Assembly: GCF_001591805.1 (NCBI RefSeq)
Contig: NZ_BCVP01000042.1
Location: 1 to 43,554 of the forward strand
Reading direction: 5' to 3'
Length of the DNA stretch: 43,554 nucleotides
Origin: Neobacillus novalis NBRC 102450
GTDB lineage: Bacteria; Bacillota; Bacilli; Bacillales; Cytobacillaceae
Shown piece by piece: positions 1-8,457 of the stretch (the stretch's first letter is position 1; each line of letters opens with the position of its first letter). Below the pieces are notes generated by a model. The model was given only the letters and a program-made list of their open reading frames with translations. It made no database searches and was not told where the DNA came from. A program made the translations under genes and the position numbers.

Positions 1-4
1 TAGA

Positions 5-32
5 GGCCGGATTCGCAACGAAGCCGGCCTTT
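5..32 (+). terminator. Intrinsic terminator, probably after a DUF2922 gene cut by the window edge
   Basis: Arms GGCCGG (5-10) and CCGGCC (24-29) are extended by an inner TTCG/CGAA stem and followed by a short T run. The second cassette has the same hairpin between its DUF2922 gene and its yvrJ gene (37260-37287). By analogy, the TAG at 1-3 is probably the stop codon of an upstream DUF2922 gene lying outside the window. Confidence 0.75.
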
Positions 33-70
33 CTTCACAACACATTTAATATAGAAAGGAGCGAATACTC

Positions 71-214
71 GTGGAAGAAATCATTTCATTCATTAGCCAG
101 GTCGGATTCCCGATTGTGGTGACCCTCTATCTGCTGTATCGGATTGAGTCCAAGCTAGATGCGGTGGTCCGATCGATACAGGAACTGCCCAACCGGATGA
201 ATGCGAGATCATAG
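71..214 (+). CDS. YvrJ family small protein, copy 1
   Basis: GTG-started, 47-residue ORF preceded by AAAGGAG with about nine bases of spacing. It begins MEEIISFISQVGFP, then has a hydrophobic stretch (VVTLYLLYRI) and a short polar tail ending NRMNARS. This matches the YvrJ family: tiny proteins with one membrane-like helix, common in Bacillaceae and often found with DUF1659 and DUF2922 proteins; their function is unknown to me. A second copy at 37326-37469 differs at only two residues (I4V, R34Q), so this is a recent paralogue. It is too short for a standard ORF cutoff. Confidence 0.85.
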   Translation: MEEIISFISQVGFPIVVTLYLLYRIESKLDAVVRSIQELPNRMNARS

Positions 215-244
215 ATTCAGTCATTTCGCTGCGATTACGGGTGG

Positions 245-278
245 ACCGCTCTGCTGGTATCAGTGCAGGGTGGTTTAC
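245..278 (+). terminator. Terminator after yvrJ copy 1
   Basis: Inverted repeat with arms 245-254 and 265-274 (core CTGC/GCAG, outer ACC/GGT with wobble pairs), followed by TTT. The matching hairpin sits after the second yvrJ copy at 37497-37533. A degenerate copy of the GTGACAGGCACC dispersed repeat follows at about 283-305. Confidence 0.55.
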
Positions 279-304
279 TTATAATTCGGGTGGTGACACC
301 GGGA

Positions 305-1741
305 TCACTCTACCCCATTAGATTCAATTACTTTCTTATACCAATAAAAGCTCTTCTTTTTAATGCGCCGAAGGTCGTGGGTTCCTTCTTCATGCTGATT
401 GACGTAGACGAATCCATACCGTTTTTGGAAGCCGTTTAGCCAGCTTAACAAATCGGTGAAGGACCAGACGCAGTAGCCCAGGACATCGACACCATCTGAA
501 ATGGCTTCCTGAATCGCTAGGACATGGGAACGGAGATAATCAATCCGATAGTCGTCATGGACGATGTCACCTGCTTCCAATTTGTCATATTCACCCAGGC
601 CGTTTTCACTAATCAAAATGGGCAGATCATAGCGGCTTGTTATTCTGCGCAAGGCAATTCTTAGACCCTGAGGATCAATCGTCCAATCCCAGTTTGTTCG
701 TTCTAAGTTTGGATTGGTGGTCGTTTTAAATACACCGGGAATTCCGGTATCCTTTGATGTCCCTTTTTTACCGGTTGTATTCATTTCTCCTACACTGACA
801 CCGCCTACTAATGGATTCTCTTCAAAGGTGGTGGACTGATAGTAGTTTAACCCCATAAAGTCTGGCTTACCTTCTTTTAATAATTCAAAGTCTCCCTCTT
901 CCACAATAGGAGCAAGGCCTTTTTCCATTAAATAGTTCCAGGTGGCTGTTGGATAATTCCCCCAAGCATACATATCCATCCACCAATGGCTGTTCAGATC
1001 TTCGGCATTTTCAGCGGCTACAATATCTTTTGGGCTGGAGGATGCGGCATAGGCAGGTGAGTAGGCAAAGCTGGGACCAATTTTCCCATCGGGAACATAG
1101 TGATGGAATGCCTTAATCACACTCGCATTAGCAAGATTGGCATGGTGATTCACCTGGTAAAAAAGCCTTTCATCTTGAACACCTGGTGGATGGGTGGCGT
1201 GTTGATACCCATGGCTGGTGAAAATATTTTGTTCATTTAAGCTGACCCAATATTTCACACGGTCACCAAAGCGTTTAAATAATTCAATACTATAATTTGT
1301 AAAGTCTTCGATAATTTGCCGCGATTCCCAGCCGCCATATTCTTCCTGAAGTGCCTGTGGCAAGTCCCAGTGATACAAGGTCACAATCGGCTCAATCTGA
1401 TGTTCCTTTAATTCATTAATTAACTGATCATAAAACGCAAGGCCCGATTGATTGAGTTCTCCTCTCCCCTTTGGAAAAATACGTGTCCAGGCAACAGAAA
1501 ATCGATAGGTCTTCAGGCCCATTTCCGCCATCAAACGGACATCTTCTTTATAGCGATGATAGTGGTCTACTGCCACATCACCGGTGGTTCCTTTGAAGGT
1601 TTTTCCCGGTATCCGGACAAACGTATCCCAGTTCGAAATCCCTTTGCCATCCTCATCCCAAGCCCCTTCCACTTGGTAGGCGGCAGAGGCAGCTCCCCAT
1701 AAAAAATCCTTTGGAAACGATTTACGTGTTCGATGTATCAT
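305..1741 (-). CDS. GH1 6-phospho-beta-glucosidase
   Basis: 478-residue cytoplasmic glycoside hydrolase family 1 TIM barrel, full length for the family. The acid/base is E170 in SLNEQN and the nucleophile is E379 in ISENG. Near the C-terminus the protein reads LLSWLNGFQKRYG, placing S433, K440 and Y442 in the Ser-Lys-Tyr arrangement that binds the 6-phosphate in GH1 phospho-glycosidases. Non-phosphorylated beta-glucosidases usually have Glu-Trp there, so a 6-phospho-beta-glucoside substrate is inferred. The start codon overlaps the kinase stop as ATGA (1738-1741), indicating translational coupling. It is the last gene of the operon starting near 7250. An ordinary beta-glucosidase cannot be excluded, but the S/K/Y triad argues against it. 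Confidence 0.9.
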   Translation of the reverse strand: MIHRTRKSFPKDFLWGAASAAYQVEGAWDEDGKGISNWDTFVRIPGKTFKGTTGDVAVDHYHRYKEDVRLMAEMGLKTYRFSVAWTRIFPKGRGELNQSGLAFYDQLINELKEHQIEPIVTLYHWDLPQALQEEYGGWESRQIIEDFTNYSIELFKRFGDRVKYWVSLNEQNIFTSHGYQHATHPPGVQDERLFYQVNHHANLANASVIKAFHHYVPDGKIGPSFAYSPAYAASSSPKDIVAAENAEDLNSHWWMDMYAWGNYPTATWNYLMEKGLAPIVEEGDFELLKEGKPDFMGLNYYQSTTFEENPLVGGVSVGEMNTTGKKGTSKDTGIPGVFKTTTNPNLERTNWDWTIDPQGLRIALRRITSRYDLPILISENGLGEYDKLEAGDIVHDDYRIDYLRSHVLAIQEAISDGVDVLGYCVWSFTDLLSWLNGFQKRYGFVYVNQHEEGTHDLRRIKKKSFYWYKKVIESNGVE

Positions 1742-2661
1742 TCTACCCTCTCCCTATTCGTTTCTTTAGACTGCCGCTGCAAGAAGTGGTATAAGGCACC
1801 AATTAAGTTCGAATCATTACCAAACTGACATCTCTCCACTTGAACGGGTAAGCTATCTTGATCCTGTTTCATTTGATGTAACGTTTCATTAATCCGTTCA
1901 ATGAACCCCTCGCGACTACTGATGGCGCCGCCAATCAGAATTTTCTCAGGGTCCATCACATACTGTAAATTATAAATCCCCACAGCCAGTCGTTTAAAAA
2001 ATTTATCTACTTCCACCCGAACTTCTTCATCGCCGTTTTCAGCCAGTTCAAACACCTTTTTGCCAGTAAGGGTGGTGGGATCCAGCCGTTTTCGCTTCGC
2101 AACTTGGGTAATCAGTCCCCCAATCGCAGCTAAAGAACTCCATGTTTCCCCCACTGGCTTTTCCAAATAATCCTCCATGACCATATAGCCAAATTCACCG
2201 GCAAAGCGATTTTTTCCATGGCGGATTTTTTTATCCAGAACTACTGCGCCGCCGATTCCGGTGCCAATCACAATGACAAGATAATCCTTTACAGCTTCCG
2301 CAGCACCGAGCCATCCTTCTGCTAATCCAGCACAATTCGCATCATTTTCGAATTCAACCGGTAGCTTTGTTCGTTCTTGAAGAAGTTCTTTCATATTCGG
2401 CCCATGGATATAAGGAAGCGCCGTGATTCCCTTAATATATCCGGTTTCTACATTCACGGCACCAGGCATACTAATAGCCAAACCTTGTAGGGCATGAACT
2501 TTTTGATAATCCTTCACGATGAAATCAACAGTATCCAGCAACAGGCCGAGACTCGTTTTCGGAGTAGGAACCGAGGACTTTCGAATAAATCCTCCAATCT
2601 CATCCATAAGGGCATATTTAATAGAGGAACCGCCAATGTCAAGAACCGCATAGTAATTCAC
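1738..2661 (-). CDS. ROK family sugar kinase, candidate beta-glucoside kinase
   Basis: 307 residues from a GTG start at 2661, chosen because GGAGG lies seven bases before it; the longer TTG start at 2679 would overlap that Shine-Dalgarno. ROK hallmarks: phosphate loop DIGGSSIKYA (residues 8-17), catalytic D107 in FENDAN, and VIGTGIGGAV (131-140). The zinc motif of typical ROK glucokinases (GH..CxCGxxGC) is absent: the His position is Tyr (GEFGYM) and the cysteines are missing, as I recall for the BglK type. It sits between a LacI regulator and a 6-phospho-beta-glucosidase in an operon with an ABC importer. It therefore probably phosphorylates an imported beta-glucoside (for example cellobiose) before GH1 cleavage; plain glucokinase is the alternative. 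Confidence 0.85.
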   Translation of the reverse strand: MNYYAVLDIGGSSIKYALMDEIGGFIRKSSVPTPKTSLGLLLDTVDFIVKDYQKVHALQGLAISMPGAVNVETGYIKGITALPYIHGPNMKELLQERTKLPVEFENDANCAGLAEGWLGAAEAVKDYLVIVIGTGIGGAVVLDKKIRHGKNRFAGEFGYMVMEDYLEKPVGETWSSLAAIGGLITQVAKRKRLDPTTLTGKKVFELAENGDEEVRVEVDKFFKRLAVGIYNLQYVMDPEKILIGGAISSREGFIERINETLHQMKQDQDSLPVQVERCQFGNDSNLIGALYHFLQRQSKETNRERVE

Positions 2662-2742
2662 CAAATGACCTCCAATCAACCCTTTTTATATCTTTTAATA
2701 ATAGTTTCCTATTAAAAAGCGCCCACTATTTTTCAAATATTG

Positions 2743-3762
2743 TTACGGCACCTGCGTTCCACATGACTCCCTGATCATTAATTCGGAGTCAATCAAGACA
2801 GGCTTTAATTGGGACTTACCATTAATTAAATCATTCAACATATAGGCGGATAATTTCCCGAATTTCTCTTTATCTTGTTTAACCGTCGTCAGTTTTGGGT
2901 CACTAAAGCGGCAGGCGGCAATGTCATCACATCCCACAATTCGAATATCCTGGGGAACGCGAAGCCCCGCTTCTTTTATCGCTCTGATGGCACCAAGCGC
3001 CATCATGTCCGATGTGGCAAAAATAGCTTCAGGATACTCCTTGGATTGGAGTATTTTCTTCATGGTCTCATAGCCGCTTTCTTCATGAAAGTCACCATAC
3101 TGAATCCATTCTTCTCTAATTTCAAGACCAAATTGATTCATGGCTTCGAAGAAACCTTGTTTTCGATAATGAGAGATAGCTGAATCCCATTTGCCTCCGA
3201 TATAGCCAACTTTTCTGATCGCATGTAAATAAAAAAACTCAACTACTTTTCTCGATAAATCAATGTTATCCGTCATGATGTAGCTTGATTTAGGCCCTTC
3301 TAACTCAATATCAATTCCCATACAAGGTATGCCTTCCTTGGCCAAACCATAGATGGCCTCCTCCACTTCCTCCCCGGCAATCACCAAACAGCCATCGACA
3401 TGGAAATGCCGGCATCGTGCTAAATAACTGCCATGATCCGATTGAAAGCGTTCATTCGAAAACATTAAAATATCATAACCGAGTAACCCAATATTTTTTT
3501 TAAATGAGGAGATGACCTCATTGAAATAAGGATGTGTCATATCGACATTAATTTTCCCGGCATAGATTAGTCCGATCAGATTGGACTTTTTCGTTGCCAG
3601 TGTTCTAGCGGAAAAGTTGGGCTCATAGCCCATTCGGGTAATGACATCCATAACTTGTTTCTTCGTACTTTCACTAATTCCCTCATAGTTATTTATGACT
3701 TTTGAGACAGTGCCTTGGGAAACACCTGCCATGTGCGCGATATCTTTAATTGTTAAATTCAT
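2743..3762 (-). CDS. LacI family transcriptional regulator of the beta-glucoside operon
   Basis: 339 residues from the ATG at 3762, preceded by GAAGGG; longer starts at 3786 and 3768 leave no proper ribosome binding site. The N-terminus MNLTIKDIAHMAGVSQGTVSKVIN is the LacI helix-turn-helix and hinge start. The rest is a periplasmic-binding-protein-like sensor domain ending with a DDIAACRFSDPKLTTV segment typical of the family. It lies inside the operon between the permease and kinase genes. The best candidate operators are the CG-centred palindromes at 7185-7206 and 7304-7317 upstream of the first gene, giving autoregulation with induction by a sugar ligand (inference). Confidence 0.9.
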   Translation of the reverse strand: MNLTIKDIAHMAGVSQGTVSKVINNYEGISESTKKQVMDVITRMGYEPNFSARTLATKKSNLIGLIYAGKINVDMTHPYFNEVISSFKKNIGLLGYDILMFSNERFQSDHGSYLARCRHFHVDGCLVIAGEEVEEAIYGLAKEGIPCMGIDIELEGPKSSYIMTDNIDLSRKVVEFFYLHAIRKVGYIGGKWDSAISHYRKQGFFEAMNQFGLEIREEWIQYGDFHEESGYETMKKILQSKEYPEAIFATSDMMALGAIRAIKEAGLRVPQDIRIVGCDDIAACRFSDPKLTTVKQDKEKFGKLSAYMLNDLINGKSQLKPVLIDSELMIRESCGTQVP

Positions 3763-3853
3763 GTTCATCCCTTCTAACTCACTCAAAATAATAGATGCAT
3801 ATTGTTAGCTTACTAATAGTTGAAACCAATCGCAATGGTAATGGGTTGAGCGC

Positions 3854-4696
3854 TTATTTCACCGAACCATCCGTGATACTTGAAATAAATAAACGATTAA
3901 ATAATAAGAAAATAATCAACAATGGTACGGTTGCCCAGAATACACCAGATAAAATCATGCCAAAGTCCACATTTTGTGTATTGCTTAATTGGGCTAAGGC
4001 AACTTGAATCGTATACTTTTCCGGATCTCTTAGTACCGTAAACTGCCATAAGAATTCTCCCCACGCAGCTGAAAAGACAATAATCCCCAATGTTGCGAAG
4101 GCCGGTAGAATAATTGGAAGCACAATGCTGCGATAAATTTTAAAGTTTGAACACCCATCTAATTTTGCTGCTTCAATTAACTCGTCAGGTACAGATCCAC
4201 TAATATATTGCCTCATGAGAAAAATGCCCAGTGGATTGAGGAAGAACAAAATCATTACACCTGGTAATGTATCAAGTAAGCCAACCTTAGAAATCAGGAA
4301 ATATTGTGGGATTAATCCTAATTGCGGCGGGATAATCATCGTTAAGAGGATCGCAGTGAAAAAAATATTTTTTCCGCGAAAGTTAAATTTCGCAAAAGCG
4401 AATCCTGCTAATGAACTGATAAATAACACAACAATCGTCACAATGGAACAAACAAGAAACGAGTTCCACATGGCCTGAAAGAAATCGATATGATCGAGGA
4501 CCTTTTTAAAGTTTTCCACCAACAAATTCCCCGGCACGATGGTGGGCGGAATGGAGTTATAGGCAGAGCTGGGCCTTGTGGCCATGACGAACATCCAATA
4601 AAACGGAAATAGCGAACATAACGAAGCAATCGCTAAAAGTACATAAATAAGGATCTTTCCAACGGATGATTTTCTTCCTTTTTCCGATTGATTCAT
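3854..4696 (-). CDS. Carbohydrate ABC transporter permease (MalG type)
   Basis: 280 residues with about six membrane segments. The permease coupling (EAA) motif is at EAAKLDGCSNFKIYRSIVLPI, followed by the usual hydrophobic C-terminal half, ending in DGSVK as many MalG-type permeases do. Its ATG overlaps the stop of the upstream permease as ATGA (4693-4696). It forms the inner-membrane channel with that permease and receives sugar from the binding protein at 5737-7041. No ATPase gene is present in the operon, so a shared ATPase of the MsmX type encoded elsewhere is expected, as is common for Bacillus CUT1 systems. Confidence 0.93.
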   Translation of the reverse strand: MNQSEKGRKSSVGKILIYVLLAIASLCSLFPFYWMFVMATRPSSAYNSIPPTIVPGNLLVENFKKVLDHIDFFQAMWNSFLVCSIVTIVVLFISSLAGFAFAKFNFRGKNIFFTAILLTMIIPPQLGLIPQYFLISKVGLLDTLPGVMILFFLNPLGIFLMRQYISGSVPDELIEAAKLDGCSNFKIYRSIVLPIILPAFATLGIIVFSAAWGEFLWQFTVLRDPEKYTIQVALAQLSNTQNVDFGMILSGVFWATVPLLIIFLLFNRLFISSITDGSVK

Positions 4697-5658
4697 TTGT
4701 TTCCCCCCCTCTTCCTGCCCATACCTGAGGTTAAGAATGTATTAATGGCTGCGAATGCTGTGATCAGCACTAATAGAATAATAGCGGTGGCAGATGCTGT
4801 ACCAAAGGATTGTAATTTAAAGGCATCCCGATACAAATACATGACGATGGTCATCGCTTCATCTCTCGTAAACGCGCTATTTCCTAAGAAGACGGTCGGT
4901 TCAGAAAATAGCTGCAGGGCCCCAACCGTCGACGTGAATACCGTTAAGACGATAAATGGTTTCAGCATCGGCATGGTAATGTGCAGAAGCTGTTGAAATT
5001 TATTCGCCCCATCGATGGTGGCTGCTTCATACAAGTCATTGGGGATACTTTGAATACCCGCAAGATAGATAATGGTGTTATATCCCACCCATCGCCAAAA
5101 TACCATAATCGAGATCGCTATTTTCGTTCCCCATTCCGAACTGCTCCAATTCACTGGATCTAGTCCCGCCAAACTTAATACATAATTGGCTAAAGAGGAT
5201 TCGTGATCACTGAACAGGACACTGAAAATAAGGGCTACAGCCACCATCGATGTGATATATGGCAAGAAGATCGTGACTCTGAAAAAGTTTTTCAATTTGA
5301 GAAAGGCAAGATTCAACAAATAAGCAAAAATGATTCCGAAAACTAATTGCGGGGCCGTCCCCATGAGCCCAATGACAATGGTATTGTATACCGATTTCCA
5401 AAAAAGCGGGTCTGTTAAGACAATTTTAAAATTAGCGAATCCCACAAACGTCATCGGGCTTAAGCCGTTCCATTTTTGGAACCCTAAAAAAATGCTAAAT
5501 AGTACAGGATATAACCCAATAACGGCAAAAATAATAAAGAAAGGGGCAATATATAAATAGCCGGAAATCATGTCTTTCTTCTCCTCCGACATGTACCTTT
5601 TCTTTCTTACCTTTCCCTTATTCCTCATGGTATTCACTTTCACAGGATCCATTTTCAC
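4693..5658 (-). CDS. Carbohydrate ABC transporter permease (MalF type)
   Basis: 321 residues (319 if the ATG at 5652 is used; both starts have G-rich upstream sequence). A basic N-terminus (RNKGKVRKKRY) precedes about six membrane helices, and the EAA loop reads EAATIDGANKFQQLLHITMPML. This is the first permease of a CUT1-type importer, lying 78 bases downstream of the binding-protein gene and overlapping the second permease by four bases. It works with the 3854-4696 permease and the 5737-7041 lipoprotein to import an oligosaccharide or beta-glucoside. Confidence 0.92.
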   Translation of the reverse strand: MKMDPVKVNTMRNKGKVRKKRYMSEEKKDMISGYLYIAPFFIIFAVIGLYPVLFSIFLGFQKWNGLSPMTFVGFANFKIVLTDPLFWKSVYNTIVIGLMGTAPQLVFGIIFAYLLNLAFLKLKNFFRVTIFLPYITSMVAVALIFSVLFSDHESSLANYVLSLAGLDPVNWSSSEWGTKIAISIMVFWRWVGYNTIIYLAGIQSIPNDLYEAATIDGANKFQQLLHITMPMLKPFIVLTVFTSTVGALQLFSEPTVFLGNSAFTRDEAMTIVMYLYRDAFKLQSFGTASATAIILLVLITAFAAINTFLTSGMGRKRGGNK

Positions 5659-5736
5659 ACCCCATTTCCTCTCAAAGTAGGATATGGTGCCCTAATGGCC
5701 ACCATATCCACTTCCATTTCTAGTAAACTTGTAAAA

Positions 5737-7041
5737 TTAGCGCTTTAATAGATCTTTTGAACGCTTAACTGCTGCGTTCCATTCTTTTTCTGGATCCGCT
5801 CCCTTATTTTGAACATTCTTCAAGGCATTCAGCACTTCCTGATAAATTGGGAAGTATTTTTCCCCTTTATAAATCGCACCATTGATATCTTGCGCAGCCT
5901 TCGCAAATACTGGCGCTGTAGCTTGCCCGCCAAAGAACTCATCTTTATTATTCTTGAAGGCATCCATATCATAAACAGATGGTGCAGATGGGAAAAGCCC
6001 CTTGGCTTGGAATGATTTTAATTGATTGTCTGGAGAAACTAACCATGCGGCAAATTTATAGGCTTCCTTCGCATGTTTGGTTTCTTTTGGAATGGCGATA
6101 AAAGAGCCGCCCCAGTTTGCAGCAAATTCAGATGGAAGTGTAGCCACTTTCCATTTCCCAATCGCTTCCGTCGCATTGCCTTCCATCCAGCCTTTTAACC
6201 AGCCAGCACCTAATTCGGCAGCGAATTCACCTTTATTCACCGCATTTGCCCATTCAGGCGACCACATTTCGAATTTCCCAACGATGCCTAGTTTGTTTAA
6301 TTTCACGGCATAATCATAGGCATTCTTAACAGCGTTTCCATCTTTTTCTAGCAATAGATCACCTTTTGGATTGAGAAAGGTTTCTTGCGCAGCATCTAAA
6401 TATGCTCTGAAGGCCATTTCAATACTGTCAACAAACGGCTTTCCTGTTTTGTCTTTCACCTTTTGTCCAGCTTGTTCAAAGGATGTTGGCGAATTAATTA
6501 AACTAGCCACTTGATCTGGATCTGTTGGTAAACCGGCTGCTTCAAATACATCTGTACGATAGTATAAGGCTTTAGGACCGATATCTGTTGGCAAGCCAAT
6601 GAGGAAATCACCAGCATTGTTTTCACCTGTTTTCCATTTCCAATCAAGGTATTGATTTTGTATATCCTTTGCACCAAGGTCATATAAGTTTTCAAAACGA
6701 TCTTGTGCTACTTTAAAGCGGTCAAGTTGGTCAATTTCCAACATCGTAATATCCGGTGCCCCACTTCCAGCAGATAAAGCTGTAAATAAGGCGTCATGAT
6801 GCTCTGCCGTTTCAGCCGCTCTTACTTTAATTTTGACATTAGGGTTTTCATCTTCATATTTTTTGGCTAAATCTTCGTATCCAGTCGCACCAAACGCCCA
6901 AAAGGTTAATGTAACTTGTTTATCACTGCTTTTACCTTTATCAGTACCAGTTGACGCCTTCTCCGTTCCACTACATGCTGCTAATGAAAAGGCAAGGGCT
7001 GCTGATAATCCAATAGCGGCTAATTTTTTTAAGCTTTTCAA
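5737..7041 (-). CDS. Sugar ABC transporter substrate-binding lipoprotein
   Basis: 434 residues from a TTG start preceded by AGGGGGA with about eight bases of spacing. The signal peptide KKLAAIGLSAALAFSLAAC ends in a lipobox with the lipidated cysteine at C23. The mature protein has family-1 extracellular solute-binding features (VTLTFWAFGATGYEDLAKKYEDENPNV near the N-terminus, WGGSFIAIPKETKHAKEAYKFAAWL later). It is anchored outside the membrane and delivers sugar to the two permeases downstream. It is the first gene of the operon and lies about 200 bases downstream of a well-formed promoter with operators and a cre box. The substrate is inferred, from the kinase and GH1 genes, to be a beta-glucoside such as cellobiose. 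Confidence 0.94.
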   Translation of the reverse strand: MKSLKKLAAIGLSAALAFSLAACSGTEKASTGTDKGKSSDKQVTLTFWAFGATGYEDLAKKYEDENPNVKIKVRAAETAEHHDALFTALSAGSGAPDITMLEIDQLDRFKVAQDRFENLYDLGAKDIQNQYLDWKWKTGENNAGDFLIGLPTDIGPKALYYRTDVFEAAGLPTDPDQVASLINSPTSFEQAGQKVKDKTGKPFVDSIEMAFRAYLDAAQETFLNPKGDLLLEKDGNAVKNAYDYAVKLNKLGIVGKFEMWSPEWANAVNKGEFAAELGAGWLKGWMEGNATEAIGKWKVATLPSEFAANWGGSFIAIPKETKHAKEAYKFAAWLVSPDNQLKSFQAKGLFPSAPSVYDMDAFKNNKDEFFGGQATAPVFAKAAQDINGAIYKGEKYFPIYQEVLNALKNVQNKGADPEKEWNAAVKRSKDLLKR

Positions 7042-7184
7042 AATAGATTCCCCCTACTATTTTTTCGCTAATCCTTACTTACAAGTGGATTGCTGCTACA
7101 AAAATAACCATTCATCTTATTTTTGTATCATTCACCTCCCCGTTCGAGTGCAGTTCATCCTAAAAACTAAATTATTGCTTACTC

Positions 7185-7206
7185 ATTCGGAAACCGGTTT
7201 CCGAAT
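7185..7206. promoter_or_regulatory. LacI-type operator O1, perfect 22-bp palindrome
   Basis: A perfect palindrome with core GGAAACCGGTTTCC centred on CG at 7195/7196, about 50 bases downstream of the predicted transcription start of the beta-glucoside operon. Symmetry and CG centre fit LacI/GalR operators. The local LacI protein is the obvious binder (inference). Confidence 0.8.
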
Positions 7207-7235
7207 ACCGTAAAAAAAATACCCTAATCCACCTC

Positions 7236-7249
7236 AGAAAACGCTTTCA
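7236..7249 (-). promoter_or_regulatory. cre box (CcpA site) at the beta-glucoside promoter
   Basis: On the minus strand the site reads TGAAAGCGTTTTCT, one base off the usual TGWAANCGNTNWCA pattern. It starts at about +1 of the predicted promoter, a position where CcpA-HPr(Ser-P) binding would block initiation. Carbon catabolite repression of this sugar operon is therefore expected. Confidence 0.65.
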
Positions 7250-7255
7250 ATACGA

Positions 7256-7284
7256 ATTATATAGACAATTTTCCGAAAAATCAA
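7256..7284 (-). promoter_or_regulatory. Sigma-A promoter of the beta-glucoside operon
   Basis: The -35 box is TTGATT (7279-7284) and the -10 box is a perfect TATAAT (7256-7261), with an ideal 17-base spacer. The start point would fall near 7249. Operators lie on both sides and a cre box covers the start region. Confidence 0.8.
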
Positions 7285-7303
7285 CCTTTTGTTTAAAAAT
7301 TTT

Positions 7304-7317
7304 AGAAAGCGGTTTCC
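7304..7317. promoter_or_regulatory. LacI-type operator O2 upstream of the promoter
   Basis: GGAAACCGCTTTCT on the minus strand is a near copy of the O1 core (GGAAACCGGTTTCC). Its centre (7310.5) is 115 bases from the O1 centre, close to eleven helical turns, with the promoter between them. That geometry would suit repression by DNA looping (inference). Confidence 0.6.
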
Positions 7318-7624
7318 AACATTATCAGATGAATTATTAAACCATGAAGGTTGGGAGGTCTTAACTATAACCTATGTTAATATTGGAACGATCAGAATGA
7401 ATCGGAATGAAAAGGAAACAAATGAATATGGTGTTTACTTCCCAACATTGGAGATCGAAGCACGATTAAAATGACCTGCAAAACCTCAACTCCAATACCC
7501 TTAAGAAAAGGGTGGTATTTACAAAAGTGGTCAGTCACCGCTGCATGAATTAAAAGTGCCCGAATAATGTCGAAGCTTTTCGACAAAATCCGAGGCGTGA
7601 CTAGGCATCGCAATTACTCCACTC
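7318..7624. other. Intergenic stretch without a convincing gene
   Basis: A 61-codon plus-strand frame ends at 7474, but it starts inside operator O2 and has no ribosome binding site, so I do not call it. A copy of the dispersed GTGACAGGCACC-type repeat, preceded by TCGACAAAATCCGAGG, lies at about 7578-7612. Confidence 0.5.
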
Positions 7625-7670
7625 CAAAAAAAACGAAAGGTACCCCCAACATTTTGGGCAGTACCTTCGC
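7625..7670 (-). terminator. Terminator of the peptide-catabolic operon
   Basis: Minus-strand hairpin with arms GCGAAGGTACTGCCC and GGGGGTACCTTTCG (7634-7670), followed by an eight-base T run (A run on plus at 7625-7633). It lies about 100 bases past the stop of the last operon gene at 7772. Confidence 0.85.
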
Positions 7671-7771
7671 TTTTTACTCTTATACGATTCCTTACAGATA
7701 TGTAATGAGATCACTGGCAAACCAACTGGACTTATAAAATCTTTTTCATTGTTTAATGCTAAAGTACGACT

Positions 7772-8416
7772 TTACTCTCGGCCATTATCCAAATAACTAT
7801 ATAAAGTAAATTTGGAAATATCCAGGAATCGGCAAACCTGATCCCCAGCTTTCTTGATCAAAAACGCTCCTCGTTTATCCAAAAATTTAATAGCTCTAAC
7901 TTTGTCTTCCTTCGTCATATGAACGACAGGTTTTCCAATCTCCTTCTGACATTCTTGGATGAGGTACTCAAGAAGTTCGCTTACGTCCTGTACAAATACT
8001 TCCTTTACATCTGTTTCCAAGCTATGCATGGTAACTGCTTTAAGTGTTTTTTCGACCATGATTAAATCGGAAATATCGAAGTTAATACAAACAGACCCGA
8101 CAATATCCCCATTACTATTTTTAATATAAATGGAAGTGGAACGTAAAATTTTTCCACCACTAGTATGCGTAATGTAATTATATCGGTCACCATCTTTGAC
8201 GGTTCCGCGTAAAACTTCTAGCCCCAAATTTGTTCCGCTGTCGCCAATTTTCCGACCAGTTATGTAGCCGTTCTCAATAGCCACGATTGAGTTCTCATAA
8301 TTTCCGGTTAAGTCGTGCAAAACGACCTCACAATTTTCACCGAATTGTGCACTTATCCCCTTGATAACTGATTTTAGAAAATCAAGCTCATCATTAATAT
8401 TTTCCACTATCATCAC
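7772..8416 (-). CDS. YheO-like PAS-HTH regulator (DauR type)
   Basis: 214 residues. The N-terminal part (about 15-125: GENCEVVLHDLTGNYENSIV, then GSVCINFDISDL) is the YheO-like PAS domain. The C-terminus (about 165-214: VRAIKFLDKRGAFLIKKAG, then VCRFLDISKFTLYSYLD) is the helix-turn-helix that accompanies it. Characterised relatives include E. coli DauR, which controls D-arginine catabolism. It is the last gene of an operon encoding peptide uptake and hydrolysis, so it probably senses the substrate or a product. The start is GTG 8416 or ATG 8413; neither has a strong ribosome binding site. A D-amino-acid ligand is inference only. Confidence 0.85.
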   Translation of the reverse strand: MMIVENINDELDFLKSVIKGISAQFGENCEVVLHDLTGNYENSIVAIENGYITGRKIGDSGTNLGLEVLRGTVKDGDRYNYITHTSGGKILRSTSIYIKNSNGDIVGSVCINFDISDLIMVEKTLKAVTMHSLETDVKEVFVQDVSELLEYLIQECQKEIGKPVVHMTKEDKVRAIKFLDKRGAFLIKKAGDQVCRFLDISKFTLYSYLDNGRE

Positions 8417-8457
8417 TCAATTCAAGATATAAATTTTTTAAAGGGAAGGTTAAGAAA

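Noticed and set aside
7289..7474. 61-codon plus-strand ORF after the beta-glucoside promoter
   Set aside because: Starts within operator O2, lacks a ribosome binding site and gives no recognisable product.
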